Counted from the first letter of the stretch, positions 43,417 through 56,168 are shown. The stretch: 64,000 nucleotides of DNA from Adiantum capillus-veneris (GCA_014529385.2 CM043960.1:74617910-74681909); one strand, 5' to 3'. Numbers and translations: made by a program. The notes: a model not told the origin generated them from the sequence alone.

Positions 43417-43468
<52 letters not shown>
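43417..43468. repeat. (CT)n microsatellite
   Basis: Uninterrupted CT run. Confidence 0.95.
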
Positions 43469-43471
<3 letters not shown>

Positions 43472-43695
43472 TTCTAAGTGCTACAATAAGCATGCCAATG
43501 AATATTGTACAACCCATTAAGTGTGAAAGTAACCTCTCAATCAAAATTGTACAGTGCAATAAATGCCCATTATTTAATTTTAGCCGTTTCACATGTGTAA
43601 AGCATGTAGTTATTTTCCATGCACACTGGCAACGATACCATGAATGATTAGATTATGAGAGAAAAAGAGAGATTGAATGATAAGAAAGGAAGAGA

Positions 43696-43731
<36 letters not shown>

Positions 43732-43923
43732 GAGAGTGAGAGGGTGGTTGAGATAGAGATAGAGCCCGGGGGATTCATCATGGAAAACTTACCGCACCAC
43801 GTAAGTGCAAGGAAAGGGTTTTTTTTTTACAAGTTACATAAGCGTATAAGTTAGGGGCAGGCCCCCAATGCTTTATCTCCCAAGGTTACAAAATAAGGGA
43901 GGGGGTATCATATTTATTGAATT

Positions 43924-43943
43924 GGGGGGGGGGGGGGGGGGGG
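43924..43943. repeat. G homopolymer tract
   Basis: Twenty consecutive G bases, also a likely assembly weak point. Confidence 0.9.
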
Positions 43944-44531
43944 AGAAGTGAGAAAATGAAAAAATGAGAGGAAGTTTTTGTGTTTCAAAATCATGGCTTT
44001 CCAAAAGAGTCTGCACTTGAACTTCTGAGTGAATAGCTACAATGATCCATGCAAGAACCCCGGGAAGAACTAACATTGCTTTGTATCAATTGCTTGTTTT
44101 GTGATTATAGTTCATTTGTTAAGGGATGAAATCTATAAAGAGTCTATATAGATGCAAATTTACACAAAGAACCTACCATAACTTTATCACCATGTTTTTT
44201 GAGTAATTTAGAAGAGGCAGAATTGGACGAGTAGCTAGAGTGCAAGCTGAGCGGTACATAGTTTGAAATTCAAACTAAGACACATTGAGGGTACATCTAG
44301 TTATCAACATAAGCAGTTCTTGAGTCTGTTGTCCGTCACTATGCTAAATGCTCGTTGTCTAGTTTTACTTAGTTAGATCATGTGAGACCTAAATTTTATA
44401 TGTAAGATAGGGGTATGATAATTTTCTGCATTGATTGTTGTATAAGCATAGAAACGGGGGGGTCATATTCCCTAGTATGAGTCGTATATAGGGGTTTTAT
44501 CAAAGTTGTCCGCTCGCAGGTGGCGTCCCAT

Positions 44532-45531
44532 TGAGGCGGTCCGGGGCGGGCAACAAGAGAGGCGACCTCTAAACACCTCTCAAGGCTCAATTGGGGCTGG
44601 GGCAACCACAAGCAAGAAACAACAACAACAAACCCACAGCCAAACAAATGAAGGGGCACCACCTAGTTATGGTATGCGAACTAAGACGCAAGAGAGATTT
44701 TGGCACAACCAAGAGGATGCGCCACAAAACACACACAAGCAACCTCACACCAAGACTCACATAAAATGGGCCAGAGAGAGCTAAAGCAAAGGGAAGAGAG
44801 AGAGGAATGGATCTTGCGTAATACCTTATTTGTGACTTGCAAATGGAGATGGTTCGTTATGTTGCTATCGTAGAGCTTGTACAAAACTCACTCAATGCTT
44901 AGTGAATGCTAAACATTGCCAACACACCCACGCACTGTCTTAGGGTGTGGGAGACCTCTCACCACAATACCCTTTTACAATGGACACAAAATTGGCAATC
45001 AAAACACACTAAAACACTTTCTAAAACAAGATAAACAATAAAACTCAAAGTACACAAGTCACCTTGAATTCACTAAACCGTATCGCACAAGTGGAAGGAC
45101 GAAGATTTGAACGTCGAATCACGCCTTTGATGCACCAAACCTCAATCTTTGATGATGGAGGAACATATACAATAGTGGTTTTGAGATTTTGAACTCACAC
45201 TCTCTCACTTGCAATGTGTAGCTTGAAAGCTTCTCTCACACCAAGAGTGAAGCTCACAAAGTGGTTGCTACACCTAAGTCTCTCTTTACACATAGAGTGT
45301 TGGGGTTCTATGTGAGATATTGGAGGTTGTTTTACAAGAAGGAGAGGGGCCTATTTATAGGTTGGAGACCCCTCATTAAGATTATTGGAAATCCTAATTT
45401 ACAAGCTAACAAATTAGGATTATGATTTTTTTGAATATCAAAACATTGCGGGCCTTATTTGTCTGCTTAAGTAATGGATGTGGGCTCAAAAAAGAGCATT
45501 ATTGATGGTAGATAAGGTGAAAGTAAGTAAG

Positions 45532-45574
<43 letters not shown>

Positions 45575-45689
45575 ACTATACACATGTCTTGAGGTGAGGT
45601 GTCTTTTATGGTTAGGTCGATGGCTATTTTGTGTTAGTATGTTAGTGGTTAGTGTTAGTAATCACTAGAAGGTTAATGATGTATTTACA
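44532..45689 (-). repeat. LTR-like block, second copy
   Basis: Begins TGAGGCGGTCCGGGG and ends TTTACA, 1158 bp, homologous to 22670-23806 (shared GGGGCACCACTTAGT/GGGGCACCACCTAGT, TGCGAACTAGGACGC/TGCGAACTAAGACGC, and GTTAGTGTTAGTAA at the right). The flanks read CCCAT on the left and ATGGG on the right, an inverted match rather than a direct target repeat. A GA microsatellite lies at 45536-45572. No coding content. Confidence 0.65.
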
Positions 45690-47215
45690 ATGGGTAGAAT
45701 GGGGTGGATGGTTGAAGTAAGATGGTTGAATGAAGTGAGAAAATCCTTGTGATGGTGAAGCTTGAAGAATTTTTTGACTTACTTGTGTAGGTTCTCAAAA
45801 TGACTATCGATCTTCTTCTTTGTCTTCTCTTCTTTACGCCACCACCGCCAAGGTTGATTATCGCGATGAAAATGGTAATTTGGTTGATGATATCTCTTGA
45901 TTTGCAGAGGTTAAGCATGGTTTGCATGCTGAATTTTATGTATATAGAGAAGGGGTAAGATGGTATTGTACTTTGGAAGTAATAGAGAGAGGCATAGAGA
46001 TGGTGTATGTACATGTAGAGCTCATATGAGAGCTATGGAAGTAAGAGGAGAGGTTAATGGTGAAGAAGGTGAGAGAAACCATGAAAGGTGCAAGTTTGAG
46101 TGAGGGATGGAGAGGAATGAGTGTGTGTGTGTGTGGAAGTGGGAAAGGAGGTGAGAGAAGACTATGAGTTACTTTGTGAGAGAAGTGGGCAGACTGGGGT
46201 CCACTCAAAAAATCCTATCTCACCGGTGGTAGCTCCAAAAATCATGAAACAATTTGAGGTGATTACTCAGTTTGTGGGCTACATTTTCTCTTTTGACCAC
46301 CGCTCCAAATTTAGAGTGGAGATGGGTGCCAAAAATCTCATTAAAAAGCCTGTTTTTTATGCCTGCACAAGTCTTTTAGTGGCCCCCTCCTTTGTTGAAT
46401 TTGTACAATGCATCCAAGAGTGAGCCCCTCCTTTGTCATATCATAATACAAAGCATCCAAGTTGCCCTTTACACATGCATGGAGAAGGATTATTGGTGAA
46501 TAAAACAATATATACATGGTGGGACTAGTGTATGGACTATTCATGGATTTTAGCTCAATGAGCACATGGTGTTAGAATAAAAAATATGGAGAAATTATGG
46601 ATATGGAAAGATATTGGAATCATATGATATGGTCCCTCTTTGTATTATTTTGGGTGAAAGAGGAAAAGGTATGCAAGTAAATGAAAATAATATAATAAAC
46701 GTGACTAAGGGAGTAGAAATCATTTTTTGTTTTCACGAGGGTGAGGGTGAGGGTGAAAATGTGGGAGTGATTTGTATAAAAGAAAAATATGAGGTTAGAG
46801 TATGTACACATTAGCAAAAAATATACTTATGGTGTAAGAGGATGAAAGAAGGCATACACAGGTTTAATAAAACACACACCTAAGTATAAATATTTAAATA
46901 AAATACTAGAATAATTATAAAAATCCCTATATTTAAGCCATATATACAATGCAATATTTACACACAAATGGGCCATAATATGTTTTTTTATTTTTTTATT
47001 TTTGGCTCAACTAGCTCAGTGAATAGCTAGCTGAGGGTTTTTAAGAAAATATGGGGAAAGTCCCCTAACTCACACACACCTATGTACAATGAAATGGTAG
47101 CGATAGCCACAGTGTTTGGGTGATTTTGGTAGGGTGAGGTAGCTTACTATGACAATTTATAATAGCCGAAAAATGGCTATCACCATTTTATATATAGAGT
47201 AAATCCCTCGGGGGA
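45690..47215. other. Gene-free stretch
   Basis: AT-rich; short open frames only, none with a recognised motif. A minisatellite-like GAGGGT run lies near 46738-46756. Confidence 0.6.
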
Positions 47216-47814
<599 letters not shown>

Positions 47815-48006
47815 TAGACCGACAACTTGCAATTTTGCTTGGATCGGTTATAATATTTAATAAAAAAGTTACATGCTGGTGTGTCTCAATTCTTACCTAT
47901 TATTGTTTGTATTATGTTTTCTTACAATTAGGATCTCACAGAATGAAGAGGAAGAGGGATGATCGAAAAATTGTCTTAGGTGAATAGGAAGCAGAAGAGA
48001 GACCAC

Positions 48007-48937
48007 TGTTGGACGGATACGCCGCGACGGACGTCAGCACAACGAGAACTCACCTAACATATAATGTCAGCTAAGGACGAAGCTTGACCCGCAGGCGCGT
48101 GGAAGCAAGCATAAGGTGTCAATCTATGCTTGATCGACTCCTAACTAATTCCTACAGAGGTCTCTAATTGTCTAAGTCACAGCCTTCAAGAGTGCATAAG
48201 AGGAAACTTCCTACAACGCTTTCTAGAGCCGAACACCCATCAAACAATCTTGAAACACCATAGAACTTGAAGGAGACCCTACTAATACCAATAGGTCACT
48301 CTCCCTAAGGTCTATGAACCAAAAACCCAACCCAAAACACCCGATGCAAAATCACGTAGGATGTCTGGCCGAAATTTGCAGATCTTCGTTTCTAACATCT
48401 AAAGTGCCTAATGTGTAGCTCTACTCAATGTGATCGCGTGGATATGCTGCAATGCAAAATCGAACAACGTATGCTCACCCAATCACCAGATGAAGCTCGT
48501 AGAAGGAGCTTGCAAAACTGGACCGTACGCGTGCAATGTAGGTATCGGCACGTAACTCTCGTCAGGGGCAACACGCTACACTTCTTCACACTCGATTCCG
48601 ACCACCGGTACACACGTAGCGTCAAGATGAAGCTCACACTATCTCGTACACAGTACGCTCACTCACAGAATTCAAAAGTTGTTTTTAAAAATGACAAAAG
48701 GGTCCTTCATTAAGGTCAAAAAGTGGTATATATACCTTACAATTCTCAAACCCTAAAGTTCCCAAATCAACCAACTACTCCATCTATCTATCAAAACTGG
48801 GATACAATCTGGAAACTTCTGTAAGTCTCAATATTTACAAGGTGAAAAATCAGGTTTCCTCAATAAATGAATAATTACAAAAAAAATGATAATCCTCCGA
48901 GTAGTTAGGCTCCGTGGGGTGTGTCCAGCTTCTAACA
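48007..48937 (-). repeat. 3' LTR of E
   Basis: Read on the minus strand it starts TGTTAGAAGCTGGACAC and ends CCGTCCAACA, 931 bp. A TATA-like GGTATATATACC lies near 48735. A half palindrome CACGTAGGATGTCT at 48353-48366 matches the leader palindromes of the same element. The left flank is ACCAC; the partner LTR is outside the window. The GC-richer open frame at 48411-48713 lies inside it and is not a gene. Confidence 0.75.
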
Positions 48938-48957
48938 CTCCCCCCCTCCTTGCTCAT
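48938..48957 (-). promoter_or_regulatory. Polypurine tract of E
   Basis: AAGGAGGGGGGGAG on the minus strand, directly before TGTTAGAAG; nearly the same as that of locus A. Confidence 0.8.
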
Positions 48958-48995
48958 GTCGTTCCCGACATGGCCGCCGCCGCTGATCCGCTTCT

Positions 48996-50078
48996 TCATC
49001 GTATGGTTTCACACATCTTGATCAGTGATTCGTATCTTGCATGCAGGTTCATCATTATTGGGCCGAAAATATCAGTGTTTATGGTGAAGAAGCCTGTGTA
49101 GAACGCTTCTTCAAAGGCCTGGAGGTGATAGGATAGTAGAAACATTATCCTTTGATATAGCGCATGTATCACCTCCTTGGAAGGCTGACCAGACAGAGCA
49201 TAAGCGCATCTGTAAGTATCTTGGAAGAAGAAGATATTGTCTGTCACCTGGCCTGGTTTGAATGTCTCAAATACTGCTAAGAGGGTTTTGTAGATTTTCT
49301 TCATCATGATGCACGTAAGGTCAGGTGAGCTAGTGAACAATTTGATGGTGCCCGTTAGGGTTTTCACCATGTATTGGACACTTATTCTCTCACCTGCCTT
49401 CAAGCCCGGGAGCTTAGGGTAATTCAGCCAAGTGGGTTGGCTCCTTTGCAAGATCTCCTGGGCTTTCCACGTCCTGATCCTTGGTAGAGGACAAAAGATG
49501 AGGTAGTCTTTGATGTTTTTCGATGCCTCTACCAAGTGGATTAGGTATTGTGGGTACTTTGTGAGTGAGGCCTTCCTCCATTTTGGCTAAGAGTCAACAA
49601 TTAACCTGACCCCTTCTAGTTGGGAGGTATCTGCGTTCTAGAGTGGTACGGTCGGCTCTTCTCTTATCCTCTTATTATTGATGGTGGTTGCTTCATATTT
49701 CAGCAATGGATATGGAAGAGAGGGTTGAAGCCATTTGAGCCTGAGGTTGCTGGCATCAATCTTCTGAATGGTCATAGACTTGAAAACCCTCTGCTCCCAC
49801 TCCAAGGCTTCCTTTGTTGTCGCTCTGATTTCCACCTCTATTGCCTTCCTTGGCTTCTCTTCCTCCTCCTGTGTTAGATGTTGTGGCTCTTGAGAGGATC
49901 CTTTTAGGATTTTCTCTTGCATAGGCGTATCCACCGGATCTGCCACATTTTCTAAATCAATGCCCTCATTGGTTGCTGGCCCTGTGCCCTCTTGCTCTCC
50001 TGCTTGCGGTCCTCTCAACTCCTCTATCTGCGTTAGTAGTTTCTGTTTTTTTGATTCATCTTCTTCGCCCATATTCAC
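48996..50078 (-). pseudogene. Second coding unit, conserved C-terminal domain (E)
   Basis: The frame 50078-49638 has an acidic linker and then ALEWEQRVFKSMTIQKIDAS with SLPYPLLKYEATT. The frame 49535-48996 has PTWLNYPKLPGLKAGERISV, QYMVKTLTGTIKLFTSSPDL, SGQPSKEVIHALYQRIMFLL and AFEEAFYTGFFTINTDIFGP. All match locus A (1347-2246) in the same order. The family is unknown to me. The domain is rich in aromatic and hydrophobic residues and probably folded and helical, with no signal peptide. One frame change lies near 49590. Confidence 0.7.
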
Positions 50079-50694
50079 GAGGAGGTCATTTAATTCGGTG
50101 TTTATCCTCTCCGCCTCCTCGAGCTTTCCTTTTATACTTTCTACTTCCTCTTGCAGGGCTTTTGGTCTTCTTCCATTCTTGTTTGCATGACAATAGACCC
50201 TTCTGCCATCATCAATCTTTGCTTTTTCTCTAGAGTCAGCTCCTTCTGAAGTTCTTGCATCTGTTCTTCATAGAGTTCACTTTCCGTAGTGATGTGAGTC
50301 GAGCTAGTAGCTCTGACTCTGGAAGGGGATGCCCGCAGTCTCTGGATGGTCTGATCTTTCACTTTGAGCTGGTCCTTGAGCTCAAGGACCTCATCCTGAC
50401 TGGCTTCTTGATCTATCTCCGCCTTTTCTTTGGCGTTTCTCATGGATTCAACTTCTTTAGATTCCTCAGCCAGCTATAGGGTCAGGTTATCCCTTTCCCT
50501 CTCGGCATCTATCAGTGATTTGCTGAGTTGCTGACATTCCTCTTCAACTCTTTGCATTCTTTGTGCTGTTACCTAATTTTCTTCCTCCATTGCGTGGAAT
50601 CTTTGCAATGCTCTTGCTAGGCTGGCCTGTAGCTCCGCTTCTCTCTCTTTCTGCCTTTGGATTTGTCCTTGTAGAGAGTCTACTTCCAGCTTTA
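50079..50694 (-). pseudogene. Second coding unit, coiled-coil region (E)
   Basis: From 50694 the minus strand reads KLEVDSLQGQIQRQKEREAE, LQASLARALQRFHAMEEEN (stop), RMQRVEEECQQLSKSLIDAE (stop), VESMRNAKEKAEIDQEASQD and VLELKDQLKVKDQTIQRLRA. Leu and charged residues recur in heptads, so this is a long coiled coil. Two in-frame stops and one frame change occur. It joins in frame to ATKIKIK on the other side of the solo LTR. It corresponds to 534-1169 in locus A. Confidence 0.7.
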
Positions 50695-51653
50695 TGTAAT
50701 AGGATTAGTCTTTGAAGTTCTTAAAGTCGAAAAGAATGTAGCAGGGCATATCTTTTGTTAGCACGATTTGAAAGATTTTGAATAGTCTATTAAATAGAGC
50801 TTATACGAATGAGTTGAGATATTAAGAGAGAACATATATTCTTTTTTTTAAATAATACACTAAAGACGGATTTGATAAAGATTAATGAATAACAGATAGT
50901 CTGTCTATGAACAGTAAAATTGAGATTTGTATTAATATCAATGTTTTATATTTATGTGTTTTAGCTTAAAATGCATGGGTAGGCTTAAAATAAGTTGTAA
51001 AATTAGTGGAGACCCAAAAATAGCGGTTTTATGAGTCGCGACCAAAAAGTTGGTTTTTTAGCCAAACAGAGATGTTTTTCCCAATTCTGTCCACGTAGTC
51101 CTGTAGACCAGACCTATTCCCGCCGTTTTGAGTACCTGGATTGCTCTGTTCTGAGTTCGTTTGTAAAATTTATGATGAAAACAAACAGAAGGCAGCAGCA
51201 GTGTAGTGTACACAGGGACAGACAGACATACAACATCATACAGTTCTCCCTGCTATCAACCAAGAAGTGGATTGTTTCTTCATGGTAGAGTATGGCAATT
51301 GAGATTATGAAGGTATACTTGGTACGAAAATCGTGCAGACTTTTCGAGGAAAAGAAGGATAAAAGCACGACGGGTGGTGCGTTTGGGGATCATTCACCGA
51401 TCTCTTCTTCTGCGAGTGCGAGTGCGAGTGCGAGTGAGAGTGAGAGTGAGAGTGCGAGTGCGAGTGCGAGTGAGACGCTGCATGCAAGCGAACTGAAGCT
51501 CGGGGGTGGTCGGGAGGTTCGAGCTCCGTACAACGAAATGCGCCCATATTCAATTGCTCCTCTGTTGTATCAAAACTCTACAAAGATTCATCAATACAAA
51601 GATCTCTTTCTCTATGTTTTGCTATCGATCTCTATTATTCGGTTCCCGTGACA
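50695..51653 (+). repeat. Solo LTR inserted in the second coding unit of E
   Basis: The block starts TGTAATAGGATTAG and ends GGTTCCCGTGACA, 959 bp. It is flanked by a perfect 5-base direct repeat CTTTA (50690-50694 and 51654-51658), the mark of LTR integration. No internal coding region is present, so it is a solo LTR left after recombination. The right end (TACAAAGATTCATCAATAC, CTCTATGTTTTGC) looks like the 3' part of a plus-oriented LTR. It holds a GAGTGC/GAGTGA hexamer run at about 51411-51475. Confidence 0.85.
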
Positions 51654-51658
51654 CTTTA

Positions 51659-52565
51659 TCTTTATTTTCGTGGCCTTGAGAACTGCCATGTCATTTTCTG
51701 AAGCCATGGACTGCGCTCTTAACCCGGTTACCTTCATCATCACCACATCCCAGTCATTGGAGGGTGGGTGCAGATCCATTGTTTCTTTTAGTTCCACTAG
51801 CCTGATGCCTTGCATTTGTTCTTTAGGCCCTGTGCTTGCCAAGTCGAATGCGACTATGGCAGCCTCTTCTTTTGTGTACCCTGCAGCTAGCAGGTCCAAA
51901 AATGTGTTAGATTCTTCGTTTGTCTCTGTCTCCTCACTCTTGGGTTTAAAATCTTCCCTTTCCTGGCTTTGGTCTCTCTTGGGCTCCTCCTGGACTTTGT
52001 GTTTGTCTTCCTCTTCTTGGTCTTCTTGTGGAGGGCTGTGAAGAGGTGGTGAGGGAGGGGGACAGGGTTTAGGACTGGGTGGTAGAGAGGTAGCCTTTCT
52101 CTTTAAATCTCTGTTTGCTTTAGTTTTTCTTTCTCTCTCTTGGCTCTCTTGCTCATCTAGCAGTTTCTGCCGTATTTGCTCCACTTCCTCCTCTGTGAAA
52201 GGTACATGCGGTATATTTTCTGATGCGGCATCAAGAATCTCAAAATTTTTGATATAATCCTCGAATCTGTCCCTTTGCACTCTTCGGGATGATCCCGAAA
52301 TTGACTCTAGAGATGGCTTCCAGAGTTGACTCAAATCACCTTTAAGGGCTCTCTCTGCTCTGAAGCTCTCCATCAGCCTCTCTAATCTTGCCGCTTTTTG
52401 TGACTTTGTTTCTTTCACCGGCACTTGGGAAAACTCTTTCTTTCCTTTCTTTTGCTTTGGCTGCTCCTCTTGAATAGGTTCTAGCCGTCTTTTTAGTCTT
52501 GTAGCAACCCTTGGTGCTCTTTGTGGTTCGTTCTCTTTGTCTTCTTTTAGCCTCAGCCAGTCATT
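51659..52565 (-). pseudogene. Second coding unit, charged linker (E)
   Basis: The open frame from 52424 down to the solo LTR encodes KETKSQKAARLERLMESFRA, VQRDRFEDYIKNFEILDAAS and FTEEEVEQIRQKLLDEQESQ. Then come a Pro-rich run (SLPPSPKPCPPPSPPLHSPP), an acidic Glu/Lys run and NTFLDLLAAGYTKEEAAIVA, which resembles a small UBA-like helix pair (guess). The text continues upstream to 52560 with basic residues (RLKRRLEPIQEEQPKQKKGK). It corresponds to 16.8-18.0 kb in locus C. Confidence 0.6.
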
Positions 52566-53421
52566 CTAAGACGGGGGGTCAGACCATCTTCCTTTTGCGT
52601 GCAATGCCCCATAAATCACCTTAGTGATTAGTTCTCCTGGAACAATATATGTTGGCTTCTTGTTACCCATCTTTACTAGGTTGTCATGTATATACGCTGC
52701 ATAATTGATTATCTTTGGGGTGCCTTTCGTCATTGCCCAAGTGAATATCGTGGCAATTGCACCTGGCGGCATTCTATACTTTTGTGGCCGATTCGTGCAC
52801 ATATGGAAGTATTGGCTGTACAACTGGCTCATGATTGCCACTCTTGGGTTGGCAATATATTCAAAAGTGTAGTTTCCTTTCTTCTCATTGTACACCTTGA
52901 CATCATCCCTTCTTTTCGTTACACTATCCCCCTTGTGGGAGAGGTCCAGTGCATCTGCTACGACTTGCTCAATGATGATTATTTCTATTTTTGGCCTGCC
53001 TTGTAGATTGGTTACTCTGGCCACTCCATCTTCTTTGATGGTTGTCACAAACTCCCAAACTCTCTTTATGTCCACCCCTGCCGGTACTGCTTCAAAGTAG
53101 TTGTGGAGATCAATCTTCTCCAAGTTACCGGCCATCTTGCTTCTTACGAACTCATTGAGTTCTTGCGGTAGCATTGGTAGCTTGATCACATTCTCTTCAG
53201 TGTCTTTGAACTCCTTGGTAGATCTTTAGGTCATTGGACTCTAACAGATATTCTTGGATCCATGTGCTGGTGGGCTTTAGTGTTCCTTCTGGTATGACGA
53301 AGGGCTCCACTTCTTCTAGGTAGTCCTTTATGGTCATTCTTTTCTTCTTTGCCGGTGACTTTGCGGCGGCTGCCATAGATCCTGTTGCACTCAGTAGTCC
53401 GAAGTTAGCGTTTTTTTCCAT
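52566..53421 (-). pseudogene. Second coding unit, N-terminal domain (E)
   Basis: A start at 53421 opens EKNANFGLLSATGSMAAAAK, a basic segment, and MTIKDYLEEVEPFVIPEGTL. After one frame change near 53195 the 207-codon frame 53189-52566 follows, with LPQELNEFVRSKMAGNLEKI, VWEFVTTIKEDGVARVTNLQ, LYSQYFHMCTNRPQKYRMPP and GELITKVIYGALHAKGRW. Matches to 18007-18752 in locus C are listed there. It is the best-preserved copy of this domain. I cannot assign a family. The pattern TIKEDG, G-x-K, then A-x-x-L-x-L recalls domains in plant transposon-derived proteins, but the resemblance is too weak to name. Confidence 0.7.
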
Positions 53422-54480
53422 ATTAGTTGAGAAACTGAGTTCTAACTATCCAAATGAGTTGAAAATTGAAAATAAAGCTTAAAAGGAACTTGTGAAGCTG
53501 TGCATGTGCTCACAGTGCAATTCTGGCCAAAATTTTCCATTTAGACATCCTACGCGTAGGATGTCTTTTTCATCAGAATTAGTTGATACTTGACATGTTG
53601 GTAGTGCATTAGCTTATGGAACATGGCTATGTGCTTGGATATGGATTTGGATATCAAAAAGTGGATTTTTTGGGCTGATTCAGACTTTAGGTCACAAATT
53701 GGATAGAAAGTCCATAACATGTAGCAATTGATGTCCAAATGGGTTGAAAATTGGTATATGGGCTCATTGCACCATGGTATTGGCTCCCATGATGTCACTC
53801 TTTGCACAGAACGTCCAAATTATGCTCGAGACATCCTACGCGTAGGATGTCTATTTCATCAAAATGACATGAGATTTGTTTTGTGGGTAGTCCTTGGCCT
53901 TTGGAACATGGATATGCTCTTGGATTTGGTTTTGGACAAGGATTGATGCTTGTTAGAGCATGTGTAGTGTTTTTGGGCGCAAAAAGTGTATCTTGAAGGT
54001 GTTGGGGGTCAAAAATGATTAGAATGGCTTCAAAATTGATATATGAGCTCTTGATGATGAGGTGATTGGATCTGTAATGAACAAACATCCTCTACAAAGC
54101 CCAAAAAGTCAAATAGACATTCTACGCGTAGGATGTCTACTTCATCAATTTTTGCTTCTGACCACACAGACTGGTTGGTGATGTATTGGTGAATGTGTTT
54201 GGACAAGGATTGGTAGGTCTATGGCCCATTATTGCCTCTATCCCCTAGCTTTGCGTTTTTTTCATGCATATGAGGTCAATTTTGGTCCAAATGTGATGAG
54301 ACTTGGTGGATAGCATGTAAAAGTCATTCCGAAAATGTGTATGATGAAAAATGTTGGGATCTGTGCCCAGAAATGCCCTTGAGACATCCTACACGTAGGA
54401 TGTCTCCTGATGATTTTTTCATGGATTGTGCCCCTAGTGCCTGCCCTTAGTCCTCCTGAGTCCCTTTTAACCTTAATTTC
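53422..54480 (-). promoter_or_regulatory. Second-unit leader of E with spaced palindromes
   Basis: Untranslated. Four 24-bp palindromes spaced 286, 287 and 266 bases. The sequence between is a diverged tandem repeat: GGAACATGGCTATGTGCTTG and GGAACATGGATATGCTCTTG, then GTTGAAAATTGGTATATGGG and CTTCAAAATTGATATATGAG. The structure is the same as in locus C, but the palindrome sequence differs. Confidence 0.8.
53543..54405. repeat. Palindrome array, second unit of E
   Basis: Sites at 53543-53566, 53829-53852, 54116-54139 and 54382-54405. The first two are identical perfect palindromes with arms AGACATCCTACG. The third has one arm change and the fourth a central change (TACACGTA). A half site is in the 3' LTR of the same element (48353-48366). 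Confidence 0.95.
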
Positions 54481-55983
54481 AACAAAAAAGTCAAATGGAT
54501 AGAAATTAACTCCCTGTGTGGACTTCAGAGCCTCCGAGCCGTTTTCTAACTTTTGGAGTGCTTTTTGGCGATGAAATTTCTTGATGTTGGTCTCCATATC
54601 TTTCCGATTCCCTGGGGATCCTTGCCGTATGGTATTTGTCGACTTTGGCTTCACCGGAGCTTCATTTGGCAATTTGTCGCTCTAGAGGCACCTGTGGTTG
54701 CGTTTACATGTCTTCGATGATTAGTGGTGGTCTACCACCATAGGAATTCCTTGTTGATGGTCTAGGAAAGCCGCTCGTGAAGTTTGGTGGAAAACGGGCA
54801 TGCAGTTTGGCCGCGAGAGCAATTTGACGCTTTGTGTGTCTGATGCCGATTCTGAAGTTTAGTGCCGCTTCGGATCACTTTTTGGTCATGCGGGTCACAT
54901 AGACTTGTCGAGCATGTTGAGATGCTCCTACCCATGATTTTTGGTAGCATTTGGTTACCTTTTCGCCGATTTCCCATTTGGTGGCCTCTTGCGGGATTCT
55001 AGGAATTAGGGTTTTTCCCGATGGTTTTCTACTGCCTTTGGGCATCCAGGAGTGGTCTCCTATACTAGGGTAAGCTACCGATGATGTCTTGTTGCTTTTG
55101 GGTTAGCCATTAGGTTGCCGTCTCTACTTGTAGGTCTCTACCGCCCGCTTTGTTTGTGATCCCTACACTAGTTTTCGCGACATAATGACAAACATGCACG
55201 AAAAGCTCAAGGTGGTGAGCCTACCTCTCATGTGTGAAGCTTGTCGGGTAGTCGTATGCGAAGGTCTGTCCGCTCTAGGTGGCAGAAGCTCTCTCCACAA
55301 AGTCAATAGTGAAAATGAGCTAAAACTGAGGTGAAAATTTCTTATAATGGAGGTCCCCGAACCACTTTTCATGAAATTTGACATGTGTTCCTATCTTCTT
55401 GCGAGATGCGGTTTAGGCTCAAAAATTTCTTGATTTGGACTCCATTTACTTTGTTTACCAGAAATTTGGCATTTCGGTCAAAACCTCGTCAAAACACGCT
55501 TTCCGTTCCAGTCTCATAATTGCCCCCCACTGTACCATAGGTTTTCCTATTGTCATTGATCATCTCCATATTTTTTGTTTTTCATTACGACCGTTTTTCA
55601 CCTGCTTTTTGTATTTTTAAAGTTTTTCTACTGAAAATTAGCAAAATTAAAAGGAAAATAGAAAATGAAACCCAGAAAATCCCCAAAAATCATAATAAAT
55701 CACAAACATCACCGCAAAACATTATATACACTCACATGCAATTTTTATGGCCGGATTTCTTCGTTTTACAAATATTTTGCCCAAAAAATGGCTATTTCTA
55801 CTTATATACACACACCTAGGGGCTTGATTTGGTGTTTGGCCCCATATACCTATAGATACATGCTGTATAAGGGCATATGTTCTTGGGTTAGTCCAAAAAA
55901 ATTTGCAATCAAACAACAACCCTTAAAATAGTCCAAAATCATGTCCTTTTTTGCTCTTTCTGCTATTGGTTCCTCATTTGAGA
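54481..55983 (-). promoter_or_regulatory. Internal LTR-like or promoter region of E
   Basis: No coding content. On the minus strand a TATA-like GTGTGTATATAAGTAG occurs near 55805 and a donor-like GAGAGGTAGGCTC near 55225. Similarity to 20.2-20.77 kb of locus C is weak but in the same order. It does not match the 3' LTR of E, so it is not that element's second LTR. It may drive the second coding unit. Confidence 0.45.
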
Positions 55984-56000
55984 ATGCCTCCCCCCCTCCT
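55984..56000 (-). promoter_or_regulatory. Internal polypurine tract of E
   Basis: CTAGGAGGGGGGGAGGC on the minus strand lies after the tail and before the promoter-like region, as in locus C at 20769-20790. A central purine tract could serve as a second plus-strand primer. Confidence 0.55.
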
Positions 56001-56168
56001 AGCCGGAGTCCTCCTGGATGACAAGGTCTCGCCTCGGAGTATGTGTTGTGCATAGGTTGAAATTTTTTTGCTAATGCTTGGCCGATGAATGTGGCCCTAT
56101 TTTATGCATACTTGGTCAATGCATGGAAACAATTAATGCTGTGCAAGAGAAGGGAATAAGCAAGATGC

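Larger units (their letters stand above)
42860..44531. other. Spacer with microsatellites and a G tract
   Basis: No gene recognised. Holds (CT)n at 43417-43468, (GA)n at 43695-43729 and a G20 tract at 43924-43943. Open frames across these repeats are compositional. Confidence 0.6.

Noticed and set aside
48411-48713. A 100-codon plus-strand gene
   Set aside because: It lies wholly inside the 3' LTR of E and has no recognised motif.
48996-53421. Second coding unit as a viral envelope (Athila env-like)
   Set aside because: No signal peptide, transmembrane segment or glycoprotein-like features are visible; it is mostly charged and coiled-coil.
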